Below, one piece after another: positions 10,456-22,863 of a DNA stretch of 64,000 nt. A program made the position numbers and the translations under genes. Position 1 is the stretch's first letter. Every line of letters starts with the position of its first letter. The stretch spans positions 43,524,914-43,588,913 of the forward strand of contig NC_061794.1 in assembly GCF_021462225.1 (NCBI RefSeq), read 5' to 3'. The notes beneath the pieces are model-generated. The model was not told the origin of the DNA. It made no database searches and saw only the letters and a program-made list of their open reading frames with translations. The stretch comes from Girardinichthys multiradiatus (Eukaryota > Chordata > Actinopteri > Cyprinodontiformes > Goodeidae).

Positions 10456-12295
10456 AGTCTGTTTCACATGTTTTTACAAAGTAGATTATTTATTTTCATC
10501 TGGTTCAAAAGTCTTCACCTCACTGCAGATGCACTCAGGCACACCTGGTGCCAAAGTTGAGCAAGCTCTGTACTGGTGGCCACACGATACTGCAGAGCCC
10601 TGGAGCTTGCTGGATACTGTTAAACGTCCAGTAGCCGTCTTTACAGAAACTGAACATCTTTCCTTGAAGTTCTTTATGGTTTACATCATCATGACACTAC
10701 AACACCAACAAACTAACTCTTACATGACTGACCTGATGGATACTGGCATAATGACACACTGCCCTCTCCACACAGATGTAAAACATCTGAGTCTTACAGT
10801 CTCACTACTGGAGAAGCAAAACTCTGACCTTCAGACCTTGACGTTACCTGAGCGCTATCGATCTGTGCAGCTGTACATAAATGTGCTGATACATCTGGGC
10901 ATCGAGCTGCACCCATCTCTATCGTTATCATAGCTCTTGTGTTCACAATACGCTGAATGTATTACATGCTACGCAGGAGCAAAGCTACAGTAGCAGCTGG
11001 AACCGCAGAGATGGGTGAAGCTTCATCAATGCAGCACAACAACACAGCTCCTCACTATTCAGCAGCTTACTGAGGCAACCCTCAAACATGTGGTTGTTTG
11101 AGGGTGTCTCTGTACATTGCTGTTAAACTGCTGGAAAAGTGACTCCTTTATCAAAGTATCAAAAAAAAGGAGGGTTTCGTTAGGAACGACGAGTTGTTTC
11201 AGTAGGCTGACATACATTAATCTTTCATGATGCCACAGAAGACTGATCGAGAAGAGCCACAGAAGAAGTCAACCAACAACACTGTTTACACATGATCACA
11301 GAGCTACTCTAGCTGCAAGACTGAGATGATAATCATGACAAGTCTTGTGTTTTTCCTCTGCCGAGTGGCAACCGGTTTAATCAGCAGCTCAGACTGGAGA
11401 CAACAATCCAGCCTTATGATTGACCCACAGATAGGAGACTGAGACTTGGCTTGTTAAGTAGAAATAAAACCGTCACACCCCATTTTAACTCAAAAGCTTT
11501 CCTGAAGCTGTTTGATTATATGGTGACTAACACACAGTGATGCATGACTTCCATTAATTCTCATAACAGCAAAAATATATAATAGTGGACTACTCGTGCC
11601 AGTGAAAACACAGAATAAGCAAGATATGTTATTTATTAATCAACCAATTACACTTGCTGGCAAAAATAGTTAAGAACCCAGAACATATTGGTCCCATTTG
11701 GAGTGATATGTTACAGGCAGTTGCAGGAGCATCCAGCAGAGACTCCAAGGGTGCCTGATGGGTGCATTGGACAGCATAATTAGAACCTGAAGATGTTAGT
11801 AAGGGTTGCATTTTGGGTTTGCTTGACATCAGGTGATTGCACTGTTCAACCACACAGCATGTGGGGCATTGACATATCATAGTGGTTACATGAGGGCCCC
11901 CACATGTCATGTCATCCTACACAGTGTCAATAAGAGTTCGCCCCACTTTCATGTGCTGGTAATGCAGTCTAATGCATTCAGTTAGTGTTTGGATTGGCTG
12001 TTGGAAGCTCCAGCAATTGCCTGCAACACATCACTGCAGTTATGCCATCTGGTGCCTGTTCTAGATGTGCCAGCTCCTTGCAAAAGTAAATAATTACACA
12101 GCCATTGCTAGTCTGCATTGTGGCATTGATCAGTTATCACTATCAAGGTATATCAAGATTTTGAAAAGTTTCTGTTACAAGCTGCAAGAATTTTCTGTCA
12201 TACCATTTCTTAAAATGTCCTTTAAAGGGGATAACAGAGAAAGGGACCTGATGTTTCTTTAGCTGCATGAAGCACAGAGTAATGCAGCATGGCTC
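10456..12295. other. gdap1l1 intron 1, nothing firmly recognised
   Basis: Mostly unremarkable intron. A 134-codon plus-strand frame at 10529-10933 has no recognisable domain and is treated as chance. The stretch 11630-12060 reads partly open on the minus strand and may be an old repeat, but no family could be assigned. Confidence 0.4.
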
Positions 12296-12680
12296 TTCCA
12301 CCACCTCTTACTGTGCACTGCCATTCAGGTGGCTGAATAAAGATGACTGCACTTTTCCTTTGCCTGCATGAAACACAACTTTGGCTGTTTGGAAATATTT
12401 GTGTTTGCTAAAACCATTAACAGTAGTGGTGCTGAAACCAAAGGAGTGCCATGAATTACTCTTTGTAAAGTAACGCTGGTAAAACTCAAGATGGAACACA
12501 CTGAGAGGCATGTCTGACTGCAGGCTGGCTACCTAAGCAGACAGCCCAACTAATTAACCAGCTAATATCAACTTGTTTCATGAAAACAACAAAAAGGTGT
12601 AATATTCTGCTCTATATGCATTTGAAAACAACTACAAACAACGATTACTACTACTACTACTTCTACAACAAATGCTAATA
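12296..12680. repeat. Dispersed repeat, copy 1
   Basis: It shares several blocks in the same order and orientation with 44690-45090, including 'ggtggctgaataaagatgact...cacttttcctttg' and 'agcagacagcccaactaattaacc'. The pair is diverged and no terminal repeats were found. Class unknown. Confidence 0.5.
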
Positions 12681-12754
12681 GTTATCATATTGTCAGAATC
12701 TCCTACCAGCCCATTTCTATCTGCATTTGTACAAAAATATGTATACATTTTAAT

Positions 12755-13165
12755 TAGGGGAGCACCAATTGATTTCCCGGCTGATCCATCGGCACCGATT
12801 TTCTTAAGTTTGGGTTATTGTTGATCGGCTGATACTTACATATGAATCCGATCTTATCCAACTGATCTTATCTACCTCCACAAAGGTCTGAAAATCACCT
12901 ACTTTTCCCTTTTGCTCTGCCATGAGATCGGAATTACGAGCGATGTGAATTACAATCTGTCAAAATGACAGATGGCATTCAGATTTTTCCGTCCCTGTTT
13001 AAAAAAACCCAGTCAAAAACGGAAAATATTTGGTTAACGCTACCCCTGCCTGACAGCGTCAGTTATAAAGAAAATCATATCGGCCAAAACTGGAATTGAC
13101 ACATCAGGCTTTTTAAAGATAGGCAGTTGGTGATCAGAGAGAAAACTGCAATCGGTGCACCTCTA
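12755..13165. mobile_element. hAT-type MITE
   Basis: A 411-bp non-autonomous element. It begins TAGGGGAGCACCAATTG and ends CAATCGGTGCACCTCTA, an imperfect terminal inverted repeat of the 'aggggtgcaccgat' type common in fish. Direct copies of ATTTTAAT flank it exactly (12747-12754 and 13166-13173), and an 8-bp target duplication is the hallmark of hAT transposases. No coding capacity. Confidence 0.88.
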
Positions 13166-14025
13166 ATTTTAATTATTTCGAACTACTTTTTAACAGCTTA
13201 AAAAGCTTAAAGCATTAAAAGGTTTGCATTTGAATGATTGAACGGATCATTAGATTTATTCTTTATCAGAGTAGTTGCCAATTATTTCTAGGTCACCTGA
13301 CATGAGTGATCATCCCACACACTGTATTGAAGGACTTCTGACATAAACACATCCATGTGTAAAGATCAGGTACAGATGGAGTCCAAAAATGTATTTGTGC
13401 AGTTTTTTTAAAATGAGTAGCGGGCCTACATAATGTTACACATAATATCACCCATGGGTTACGCTTCAAGAGCACTCAATTCTAGTTTCACCAGTGGCGT
13501 GTAGTGGTGGATCATTGTTTGTCTTAACACTAAATTGCTGATTTGTCTTAACATTAAAATTTTCTTTAAACATTTTAAGCTGCCAGTAACAGTTGTTATT
13601 TAAATTAAAAGTGTCTGCATGCTGTTAGTCCTTTATTTTGATCTTGTTTCCAACCCTGGTCGATGGGCCCCACTGTTCTGCCTTATCTTAGGTTTTTCCC
13701 TTATGCCAAGCACCTAATTAAATTAATGGGTGATTAACAAGCTTCTGCAGCACTTGATGGCATGCACGAGGTAATGCAATCCTGTGAATCAGGTGTGGTA
13801 GACCAGAAACACATCTAAAACATGAAGGACTGTGGGCATTGAGGAGCAGTGTTGAGAAATAGATGGAATAAACCCAGCTTTCTAGGGAAAACTCCTGAAT
13901 TGTTGTTGTGGTATCTATAGAACCATAGTTGATCAGGAACCATTGTTAAGTAGAATACTCACTGTTGAGTGATGGCACTTTTGTATGGTTTAAAAGCTAC
14001 ATTTCAGAGACACCAGTGGGTTTGC
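13166..14025. other. gdap1l1 intron 1, fragmentary repeats only
   Basis: AT-rich intron. Around 13740-13830 are weak matches ('gaatcaggtgtggtagaccagaaacacatctaaaac') to the fish repeat seen at 19690 and 56565. No gene is visible. Confidence 0.4.
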
Positions 14026-14040
14026 AGACAGATATAAGTC

Positions 14041-14192
14041 CAGTTTTCTGAAGATTTTAAAAGGAGTCCCCCTAGCCACTATCTTAGGCCCTGTTTTATT
14101 TTCCAATTTTATTAATGAGATTGTGGGGAATATGTCAAAAGCTGAAGTGCACATGTATGCAGATAATACCCTACTTTATTTAGTGGGCTTCG
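14041..14192 (+). pseudogene. LINE reverse-transcriptase relic
   Basis: The plus strand carries a broken RT segment of about 45 codons: a decayed K-G-V-P...ILGP-V-L-F motif B, then FINEIV, then MYADNTLLYL, which corresponds to the catalytic YADDTLLYL box with the second Asp replaced by Asn. A frame disturbance lies just after the first block. Too short to assign a clade. Confidence 0.7.
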
Positions 14193-16758
14193 TATGGCAT
14201 TCCAGCTACTTAAAGGGGGATGTGCAAAATCCTCTTTTTTAGGCCTTAAAAACATTTTGTTGTGTACATGGACTGTGTAGGAACGAAGAAAAGTTGAATC
14301 TTGTCTCTGCAGGTGCTGCGTAGATATCTTTATATTCTGTTTGGGTCATATTTTTCAATCGGTTCCGTTTTCTCTAATCTCTTACATTTTTTGAACTGTT
14401 ACATCACAGTATTTGCTGTGGAACAGCTAAACAAGTCATGGCCTTCCAGCTGACCAATTTTGCTTATCCAGCAATTTTATGTCTCACTGCAATTCTGAAT
14501 TCCAAGCTCAAGTATGCAGAGGCTGCAAGTAGATACGTCTAATGTTCGGCTGTTGGGTGTTTGAACCCACACAATTAATTACACCATCCCCCAGCATCAG
14601 AACTATTTCGATGTGCCTGGTTAAATTTGATTTTTCATGGAAATGTTACCACATCTGTGGGGAAACTCCTATTTCCCCCACCTTTAAGGATGAGTGCCTT
14701 TAGCAACCTCCACCAGTATCAAGAAGGATTTGACAACAGACTTCATCTGATTAAGGGCTCAGTTCCTTCTGTGACATCCTGGCCATTGTTTGATAGCAAT
14801 AGCATCGTGCTTTCTGCTTATCTTAGCTCTGTGTGTTAACCTTTAGCTCCTTGAGGACATAACAGTACTGTATGTCTTAAATGGTATTATAATATCAACA
14901 GTTTTATATTAGAGATGCAGATATGATAGATTAGTTTTTGCCGTTTTTGTCTTGTTTCTTGTTGAAGCCCTCTCTGCTTCCCCGGGTCCGTTGATTTGGG
15001 TACAGGTTTCAAATAGTGAAATAAACACAAGTACAATCTACTTATGTTCGCCTCTGCAGAGTGAGAGATGGAGACTCCAGCCAAGTACCTGTGAGCCCAA
15101 CTCTGATCAACTCTTGTTTCCAGCTCGTTTTATTTAGTCTCAAGGGTGTGTTCAACATATACATATATCATGGCACACATGTATAACATAACATAACAGT
15201 CCCTTAGGTCCAAATAAGGAATACTTCTGATTGTAACATGCAACTAATCCTCCCCTGTCTCTGGCCTTCCCTGTCCTCTTCTAATTTATGACCTTGCACT
15301 CTCTATGCTTCTCACTCCCTATGTTTTCACTCCCCTAGGCCCCTTCTATGCTTCACTCCCTAAGCTTGACCCCCCTATTTCCACACATTCCAGTTACACA
15401 CATAGATAGTTTATATTCTACATTCTGCACCACTAGATATTTGTATCTCTGCTATCAAACCTCAAAAATGGCCAATTGGGGTAGAATATAGTACACAAGG
15501 AGGGGGGCGGGTTGTGAAGTAGCCATAGCATTTAAAGAGACCACACCAAAACAAGTTGCTCTCAGACACACCTCAGAACAGGGGTAAAAGAGGGGCCTGT
15601 GGAGCTACAATAACAAGGAATTCATACCAAAGCATTGCAGTTCCGCTTTATATGGACCAGAACTGAATAATTTAAGTGTGAAAAGGAAGGATTTAAAAGC
15701 ATGATATGCACCCTTTAAGACATTCCACATTGCTTAAAGTTGATTCTGAAAGTGAATAAAACTGAAATCATTTCATTTTCTAGAAATCCTTCCCATATCT
15801 TGGTTAATGTTGGTATTTCTAAACTAGGGAGAAACCTTACTGAGAAAGTATAGGTTTTTGGCTGGATAAAAGCCTTGCTTTTAGAGAGGATATTGAGCAT
15901 TTAGTAAAAAAGCTGGGCTTGTATTATCAAAATAAAGGTTTGTCATAATAAAATAAATAAACAATATGACGATATGCAAACATGACAAAAAAAAGATTAG
16001 AAAGCATTACAATTTATGTTGTAAATCTGTTTTTATTATAGCTACAAACTAAATGTATACATGCTTTTCATACCCAGAAAATTTTGCAGACTTTCTGTGG
16101 GGATTTTTGTAAAACATGATTGTTGTCATTTTCATAAAACTAGTTCAGCTCAGATAACCCTGAGAACATTGCAGCAGGGGTCCTCTGACCACAGGTTTAC
16201 CTCCACTGAAGGTAATTCAGGTGTGTTTATTCAGGGTAGATAAGGAAAAATATGGGCTTTATGTGGGAGGCTGGTGAAGTGTCCATTGAGAATCAGTTTT
16301 GTTTATTATTATGTATTCCTATATGGCTGACTGCTTGAAAGCAGATTTAATGACACAGGCTCATTCAAGGAAGTCCACAAATAATTTATTACCTGTGGTG
16401 ATCAAAGGTGGGATCGAGATAAGGCATAAAACAGCACCATATGGTCTGCTTCAGAGGGAGAAGACCTTTAGCTTTGTTCAGCGTTTGTATCAAGTAATAT
16501 ACAGAAACATTTTTCGCTATTTTCATGCAGAAGATGCATGAGAGAATACACGTTTGTGTCGGCTGTATGTCGAGGAAATGAACGTCCTGCTGCGGCGTTA
16601 TTGTTTTTCCCTCGCCGAGCTGCACACAGAGGAGGTAAACAAGCCCAGATGCAAACATGCTTCGGTCATAGCAAACAAGCAGCACTGAGCTCCACACTGG
16701 AACAGCATGCATAGAGATGTGAAGCCATGTCCATTTTCATGCTCTGCTCCTGTCTTAC
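14193..16758. other. gdap1l1 intron 1, distal part
   Basis: About 2.5 kb next to exon 1 with no supportable gene. There are pyrimidine-rich stretches at 15240-15400 and short open frames without motifs. Confidence 0.5.
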
Positions 16759-16938
16759 CTTCTGTGAGGAGAAAGACTGCGTCCAGTGGTACAAAACCAG
16801 CCTGTCTTTGTTAAAGTGTTTGGACTCCGCCGTGGGTTCCTCGCAGTCCTCTCCGTCCGCCACTTTACCGTCCTCATCCATGGCTGAGATGGGCCACCAG
16901 CTACAGTTGGTGGGGGTAACATGGTTGGAAGACGCCAT
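16759..16938 (-). CDS. gdap1l1: gdap1l1-like exon 1 (start codon exon)
   Basis: First coding exon, exactly 60 codons. The ATG at 16938-16936 sits in a favourable context (G at +4). The product begins MASSNHVTPTNCSWWPIS, and the TPTNCSWWPIS core is the recognisable GDAP1L1 N-terminus. It continues through an acidic, variable linker to LVLYHWTQSFSSQK, the first strand and helix of the GST N-domain. A GTAAGA donor follows at 16758, phase 0, matching the start of exon 2 at 9151. An upstream in-frame ATG at 17004 is less likely, because the 22 added residues are low-complexity and not family-like. The promoter should lie to the right and is divergent from jph2. Confidence 0.95.
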
Positions 16939-17170
16939 GACAGAGCGCTTTATGCGTGTGGAGGAGAGGAGAGGAGCGAGGAGGGACGGAGGGGATAGAT
17001 GCACGCAGAGGGAGGAGAGAGAGAGAGGTGGAGGTGGGAGAGAGGGGGGGGGAACAGGAGGAGAGGATGTCAGAAGCTCGAGCGCAGCATCACCTGAGCA
17101 CGCGACAGCAGCATCCGAGAGAGTGGGACAGCTCCGCTGCTGAAATCCGCTTCACCTCCCGTTAAAAACC
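16939..17170 (-). promoter_or_regulatory. gdap1l1 5' UTR / proximal promoter region
   Basis: A GC-rich, purine-rich block (GGAGAGGAGAGGAGC, GAGGGACGGAGGGG and related runs) lies directly upstream of the start codon, in contrast to the AT-rich surroundings. It fits a CpG-containing TATA-less promoter and 5' UTR. The transcription start cannot be placed by eye. Confidence 0.5.
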
Positions 17171-17384
17171 CGCACAGCCTAATCCATATGTAAACAGCTT
17201 CTCACTAATAGCATGCTGCTGCACGCAGATAAATCACAAGGACCGTATTACATCACGCAGTGAGGCACGTACATACATGCGCGGTGGAGAACCGCGAAGG
17301 GAGCAGTCAGTGGAAGGTCAAGCGGCTCCTGTAAGGACATGGAAAATAACAAATACAACACAACTCTGCTCTGTTACAATGTTT

Positions 17385-17590
17385 CATCACCAGCCGAATA
17401 CTTTTATTACAGCGTCTTGCAAAAATGTACGCCCTTGCCACATTTTGTCACGTTACAATCACAGACTGCAATGTATTTTACTGGGATTTTATACGATCCA
17501 CGAGCACAAAGTAGTGTATGATTCTAAAGCAAGGAAAATATATATGGATTGGGAAATGTTTTGTAACTAAAGGTCTGAAAAGTGTGGCGT
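17385..17590. repeat. Tc1/mariner terminal fragment
   Basis: 'gcaaaaatgtacgcccttgccacattttgtcacgttacaatcacag' followed by 'tttactgggattttat' is a terminal repeat of the old Tc1 family seen more fully at 50896-52275. Only one end is present. Confidence 0.55.
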
Positions 17591-17759
17591 GCTTTTGTTT
17601 TCAGCCTCCTGCCCCAGTCCTTAGTTTGCTACAGTTACAGCTGCAAATCTAACCTCAAATTGCCTACCGATCTGCATATCGGTTACTGAGTGCGTCTGGG
17701 TAAATGGTTCTCTAGTGTAAGGCGCTTTCAGTGGTCAGTATGACTGGAAAGGCACCATA

Positions 17760-19327
17760 CAGGTCCTTCTCAAAATATTAGCATATTGTGATAAAGTTTA
17801 TTATTTTCCATAATTTCATGATGAAAATTTAACATTCATATATTTTAGATTCATTGCACACTAACTGAAATATTTCAGGTCTTTTATTGTCTTAATACGG
17901 ATGATTTTGACATACAGCTCATGAAAACCCAAAATTCCTATCTCACAAAATTAGCATATTTCATCCGACCAATAAAAGAAAAGTGTTTTTAATACAAAAA
18001 ACGTCAACCTTCAAATAATCATGTACAGTTATGCACTCAATACTTGGTCGGGAATCCTTTTGCAGAAATGACTGCTTCAATGCGGCGTGGCATGGAGGCA
18101 ATCAGCCTGTGGCACTGCTGAGGTCTTATGGAGGCCCAGGATGCTTCGATAGCGGTCTTTAGCTCATCCAGAGTGTTGGGTCTTGAGTCTCTCAACGTTC
18201 TCTTCACAATATCCCACAGATTCTCTATGGGGTTCAGGTCAGGAGAGTTGGCAGGCCAATTGAGCACAGTGATACCATGGTCAGTAAACCATTTACCAGT
18301 GGTTTTGGTACTGTGAGCAGGTGCCAGGTCGTGCTGAAAAATGAAATCTTCATCTCCATAAAGCTTTTCAGCAGATGGAAGCATGAAGTGCTCCAAAATC
18401 TCCTGATAGCTAGCTGCATTGACCCTGCCCTTGATGAAACACAGTGGACCAACACCAGCAGCTGACACGGCACCCCAGACCATCACTGACTGTGGGTACT
18501 TGACACTGGACTTCTGGCATTTTGGCATTTCCTTCTCCCCAGTCTTCCTCCAGACTCTGGCACCTTGATTTCTGAATGACATGCAGAATTTGCTTTCATC
18601 CGAAAAAAGTACTTTGGACCACTGAGCAACAGTCCAGTGCTGCTTCTCTGTAGCCCAGGACTGGAGAATGCGGCACCTGTAGCCCATTTCCTGCACACGC
18701 CTGTGCACGGTGGCTCTGGATGTTTCTACTCCAGACTCAGTCCACTGCTTCCGCAGGTCCCCCAAGGTCTGGAATCGGCCCTTCTCCACAATCTTCCTCA
18801 GGGTCCGGTCACCTCTTCTCGTTGTGCAGCGTTTTCTGCCACACTTTTTCCTTCCCACAGACTTCCCACTGAGGTACCTTGATACAGCACTCTGGGAACA
18901 ACCTATTCGTTCAGAAATGTCTTTCTGTGTCTTACCCTCTTGCTTGAGGGTGTCAATAGTGGCCTTCTGGACAGCAGTCAGGTCGGCAGTCTTACCCATG
19001 ATTGGGGTTTTGAGTGATGAACCAGGCTGGGAGTTTTAAAGGCCTCAGGAATCTTTTGCAGGTGTTTAGAGTTAACTCATTTATTCAGATGATTAGGTTC
19101 ATAGCTCGTTTAGAGACCCTTTTAATGATATGCTAATTTTGTGAGATAGGAATTTTGGGTTTTCATGAGCTGTATGCCACAAGCATCCGTATTAAGACAA
19201 TAAAAGACCTGAAATATTTCAGTTAGTGTGCAATGAATCTAAAATATATGAATGTTAAATTTTTATCATGACATTATGGAAAATAATTAACTTTATCACA
19301 ATATGCTAATATTTTGAGAAGGACCTG
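17760..19327 (-). mobile_element. Tc1-like transposon copy A
   Basis: A complete 1568-bp element flanked by TA (17758-17759 and 19328-19329). It has long terminal inverted repeats of about 200 bp beginning CAGGTCCTTCTCAAAATATT. The transposase is on the minus strand. It is nearly identical to copy B at 46375-47983 but lacks 42 bp in the transposase. It inserted into an older repeat: the flanks 'tgactggaaaggcaccata' and 'ataagttcagtccattta' would rejoin to resemble 48530-48570. I recall this family as one shared between teleosts and lampreys. Confidence 0.93.
18037..18999 (-). pseudogene. Tc1 transposase, internal 14-codon deletion
   Basis: A 320-codon frame for a Tc1 DDE transposase. It starts MGKTADLTAVQKATIDTLK and has an N-terminal helix-turn-helix (SERIGCSQSAVSRYLSG), a basic linker, VLFSDESKF (first Asp), IFQHDLAPAHS (second Asp) and NSPDLNPIENLWD (catalytic Glu). 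It ends naturally in ISAKGFPTKY. Compared with copy B, 14 codons are missing between the second helix-turn-helix and the catalytic core (around 18660), where B has the conserved QKQRQKRLTWA segment. The frame stays open but that linker is normally conserved, so activity is doubtful. Confidence 0.9.
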
Positions 19328-19329
19328 TA

Positions 19330-20095
19330 TAAGTTCAGTCCATTTACCATGTTTCACAGAGGGAATTGTGTTCAGGTTGACAGAGAGTGTAATTTTTACA
19401 CACATGCAGTGTTTTGCAAAAAGGCCAAATAGTTCAACTTAGGTCTCTGACCTGAGAATTTTCCACATGTTTGGTCTATCCACTACATGACTTAAGGCAA
19501 ACTGCAGACAGGACTTATCAGACTTTCTTTCAACAGTAGCTTTCTTTTGCTTCTCTTCCATCAAGGCCAGATTTGAAGCATGCAGAACAGATTCTTCCAT
19601 CTCAGGAGTAAATCTCTACAGCACGTCCAGAGTTACCACCTCTTGACAGCTTGCCTGATTAATGCTATTGTTTCTTGCATGTCATTAGATTAGGGGTGTC
19701 AAACTACAGTCCTCGAGGAAGGGCGTCATGCAACTATTAGATGTATCCCTGGTCCAGCACACCTGAATCAAATGGCTGAATTTTTCATGTTTGAGTTTTG
19801 AAGAAGGACCCCAATGCAGGATTGAGTGGGGTAGATGAAAAGGTTTCATAGAAAAATAAACTTACAGCTGACCAGGCACAGAAACTCAGGCAGGTGAAAA
19901 ACATAAGTCACGTGAAAACCCGGGCAGCAGTGTCAAAATGAGGCGAGATCCTTCCATGTATCCATGCAGAAATGAATTAAACCCTCATAATTAGATCAAT
20001 GAAATATACAGCAGTAAATGTTCACATTTTAAAGCTATGAAGTCTAAGGGGCCCATTTGGTGTCTGTTTTAACTCTTCTTTCTTTTGCAGAAGTG
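19330..20095. repeat. Intergenic, fragments of teleost repeats
   Basis: A segment at about 19690-19790 ('ggggtgtcaaactacagtcctcgagg...cacacctgaatcaaatggct') is a common fish repeat, also seen at about 56565-56735. The rest is unassigned intergenic DNA between gdap1l1 and the Polinton. Confidence 0.45.
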
Positions 20096-20099
20096 TATC

Positions 20100-21800
20100 A
20101 CTATGAGAGCCTAATCTTTAGAGTATCAAATAAATAATGATCATATTACACGGATAAGATGTCATGAAACAGTAAAAGGAGTATATCATCGCACTCTGGA
20201 ACTGAGGACTGAAGAGGCCTGTATGGAGTGACACATTAACTGTAACTGTCTTATCTTTTTCAGAAGTCTTAACTGTCTTATTTTTTTCAGAAGTAGAAAA
20301 CTACAAGTATAATCAAAGAAAAATGTATGATTTTCTATTTTTCTACAATTATTAAATGTAATGAAGAGGGGTAATGTTAATCAATTGTGATGTATGAATA
20401 AAAAGAATGAAGTGAAATATTTTTTTTTTTTGCTGTAACTGGTGTGAGAGCAAGAAGCAGAGAAATACTTTGTTAGAAAGCTTGAGGCTGAGCAGATAAG
20501 GAGGGCACCATGGCCTGGGAGCCAGAGGCGGCAGAGTCATAACATCAGGATGGGAGGGGCAGAGGAGAGCAAGCTTCACGGGAACTGGGCATGAATGGAA
20601 GGTCAACGAGCAAGCTCAAGTCATAACAAGCATGGGAGCGAGAAATGAGAAGTCAGGTGCTGTTTTTCGCTGTTTTTCATCAGTCTGAAGTTCGAAAAAC
20701 AGGCAAACGTTATAGCACCAGGACGGGAGCGGGAGTCGTGAAGGCCGAAAAACAGACAGAAGTCATAACACAGGGAGCCAGCTGCGGGCTGTTTACAACT
20801 CTGTCTACGGAGGCTGAGAGACAGCACCAAAAAGTCATGGCGACCGCGTAACTCAATGATGGGAAAGCTTGCCCGGCAACAGGGGATGAGTAGTGAGGCT
20901 ATCTGCACTATAAAAACTGTGCCAAAGAAAGAAACGGGGTTGTTTCCTCGCAGAAGACCAGCGAACAAGATCGGATGGAGAAAGAAGCAACAGATGAATG
21001 AGAAGACCGGAGACGCAGCCCCGCTGATAAATTCTGCATTATAAAGAGGATCAACCCGTGTGCCCTGAGAAGAGCTGCAACTCAAAATTGAGAATCTGAA
21101 TTTCATCTGTTGCATTTTTACCAACAACTGATTGCTCTAAGTTTCAGGCTTCTGGAAGTCCTGAACCAACCTCAATTACACCTCAACGGTTTCCTTCAAC
21201 TATTCAGCCTCTGGAAGCTACCGACTTTTGAAACATATGCCAACAAAGTTCCTGTTTTTAAAATTTTAAAATTATAATTTTTCCAACTTGACCATTGAAA
21301 CCATGAGCCTCAGCGCCTGTCCACTTAGAGGAAGAAAACTGAAGATTTGCCTTTAACCCAAGAAGACAATCACTCGTCTACTGAAGAAATCATTCCATTT
21401 GGATGCATGGTGTGCCTACGTCTCCAAAGCCTCTTCAGCCTTACCAGTTTCAGCATTAAGGAAAGATATGTTACGTTGATTGATTTATTTCTATTATTTA
21501 AATTATAAAGTTTTGCTGATTTTTAAGCTGTTACTGACCCCAGCAAAAGCATTACTAATTACAGAAAGCATATCAAATTCTAGATTTATTGTGGAGAGTC
21601 AATTATTTGAGTAACCTTATTTTTGGGTTTTTCATTGGTGGTAAAAAGTCTTGTTGCCTGGTTCCAAATGATTTTAGGAGGTTTTTATAGGTTGCCTTAA
21701 GCCAAACTTGCTAAAACAATGCCCTTGGGGCTCGTGTCGAGCCACTGAAATCAACCTAACCCACATACCAATTGCAAGTTGTAAAATAGGGAATGAGCAG
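20100..21800 (+). repeat. Possible LTR-like region, unresolved
   Basis: This compositionally distinct block has three dispersed GTCATAACA motifs (about 20536, 20621 and 20763), a TATAAAAA box at 20909-20916 and downstream leader-like sequence. Together these suggest a degraded LTR. No gag, pol or env frame, no clear TG...CA ends and no primer-binding site could be located, so the call is tentative. Confidence 0.25.
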
Positions 21801-22394
21801 CCGTTAACAGAAGTGACTGTCGAGGAGTGGATGATTGCTGTGGGCTACTCGGTCGTCCAGATCACCAGTTGAAGAAGGGCGAGACTTTTGGATGCAGGCT
21901 GTCAGGGTTTAGGCGTGTCATTTCCGACACCTGCTTACACAGATTTTCCAGTAAACCTGCTTAGTAAGACCTTCCAGGTTTAGGGAAGTCCGGACTCGTT
22001 GGATGTGGAGCTGGATTGAGCAATCCCCTTAGAAATAGGGAAGTAGGAGGGAGGGGTTAGCTCATCAGACAACAAAAACAGACATGGAAGAACTCAGGAC
22101 CAGACCAGGGCAAGAACCAGAAAAATGAAACAAAAACTGGGTTCAGGTGGACGGCCAGGAGGTTGAAACCACAATGGCCAGCGATGACTGAGAAGGAGTC
22201 TAGGAAGTCGGCCTAGGAGGAGGAGTCTAGGAGGAGTCTGAAGGCCGGCCGAGCAGTGTAGAGGACCATTGGGGGAGCTCTGGAGAACGGCGTGGAAGCC
22301 GGTTGCACCCACGGTCTGGCTCTGGAAAGCGGTGCAGGAATCGCTGGAGCCCTGAAGATCTGCAGTGGAGCCCTTGAGGCTCTAAAGATGGAAG

Positions 22395-22512
22395 CAGTTC
22401 CTCCTCAAACCCCTCTGGAACAGGAAGGAATGGCGGTTCATCCTTGAACCCCTTTGGAACATGAAGGACATGCGGTTCGACCTCAAACCCCTCCGGAACA
22501 GGAACAGAGTCA
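22395..22512. repeat. Three-copy minisatellite, ~39-bp unit
   Basis: Three imperfect units share the core 'aacccct(c/t)(t/c)(g)gaaca(g/t)gaag' and 'gcggttc'. The surrounding 22080-22690 is purine-rich, with many AGGAG and GAGTCT motifs, and contains no credible gene. Confidence 0.55.
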
Positions 22513-22836
22513 GGAGACTGACCAGGTGCAGAAGCTGAGGCATCTTGCTGATCTCCAGTGGAGACAGGAGCTGAAGCGCCAGCAGAACAATGACTAGACT
22601 AATAACATAATCAAAAAGCAGAAATAAACAGAAAAGCACCTGGCTGAGCAAACAGAAAACAAATACAAACCTAACACACAGATCCTGACAGAATCATACT
22701 GTGCTTTTCAAAAAGTCCTGCTAATGACCCTGCTGGGGCTATCTGTAGTTTCAATTCTTTTGTGTTAAATTAAATGTTAAAAATAATTTTTTGGTTAATA
22801 TTAAATAAAGTTTATGTTTTGTTTTGGGTTTTATTT

Positions 22837-22863
22837 GGGGGGGGGGGGGGGGGGGGGGGGGGG
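22837..22863. repeat. Poly-G homopolymer (27 G)
   Basis: An uninterrupted run of about 27 G followed by AAAGGGGGGAG. Such runs can form G-quadruplexes and are unstable in sequencing, so the exact length is uncertain. Confidence 0.8.

Noticed and set aside
10529..10933. 134-codon plus-strand ORF in the gdap1l1 intron
   Set aside because: No recognisable domain, no splice sites of note and no Kozak support; length is compatible with chance in intronic DNA.
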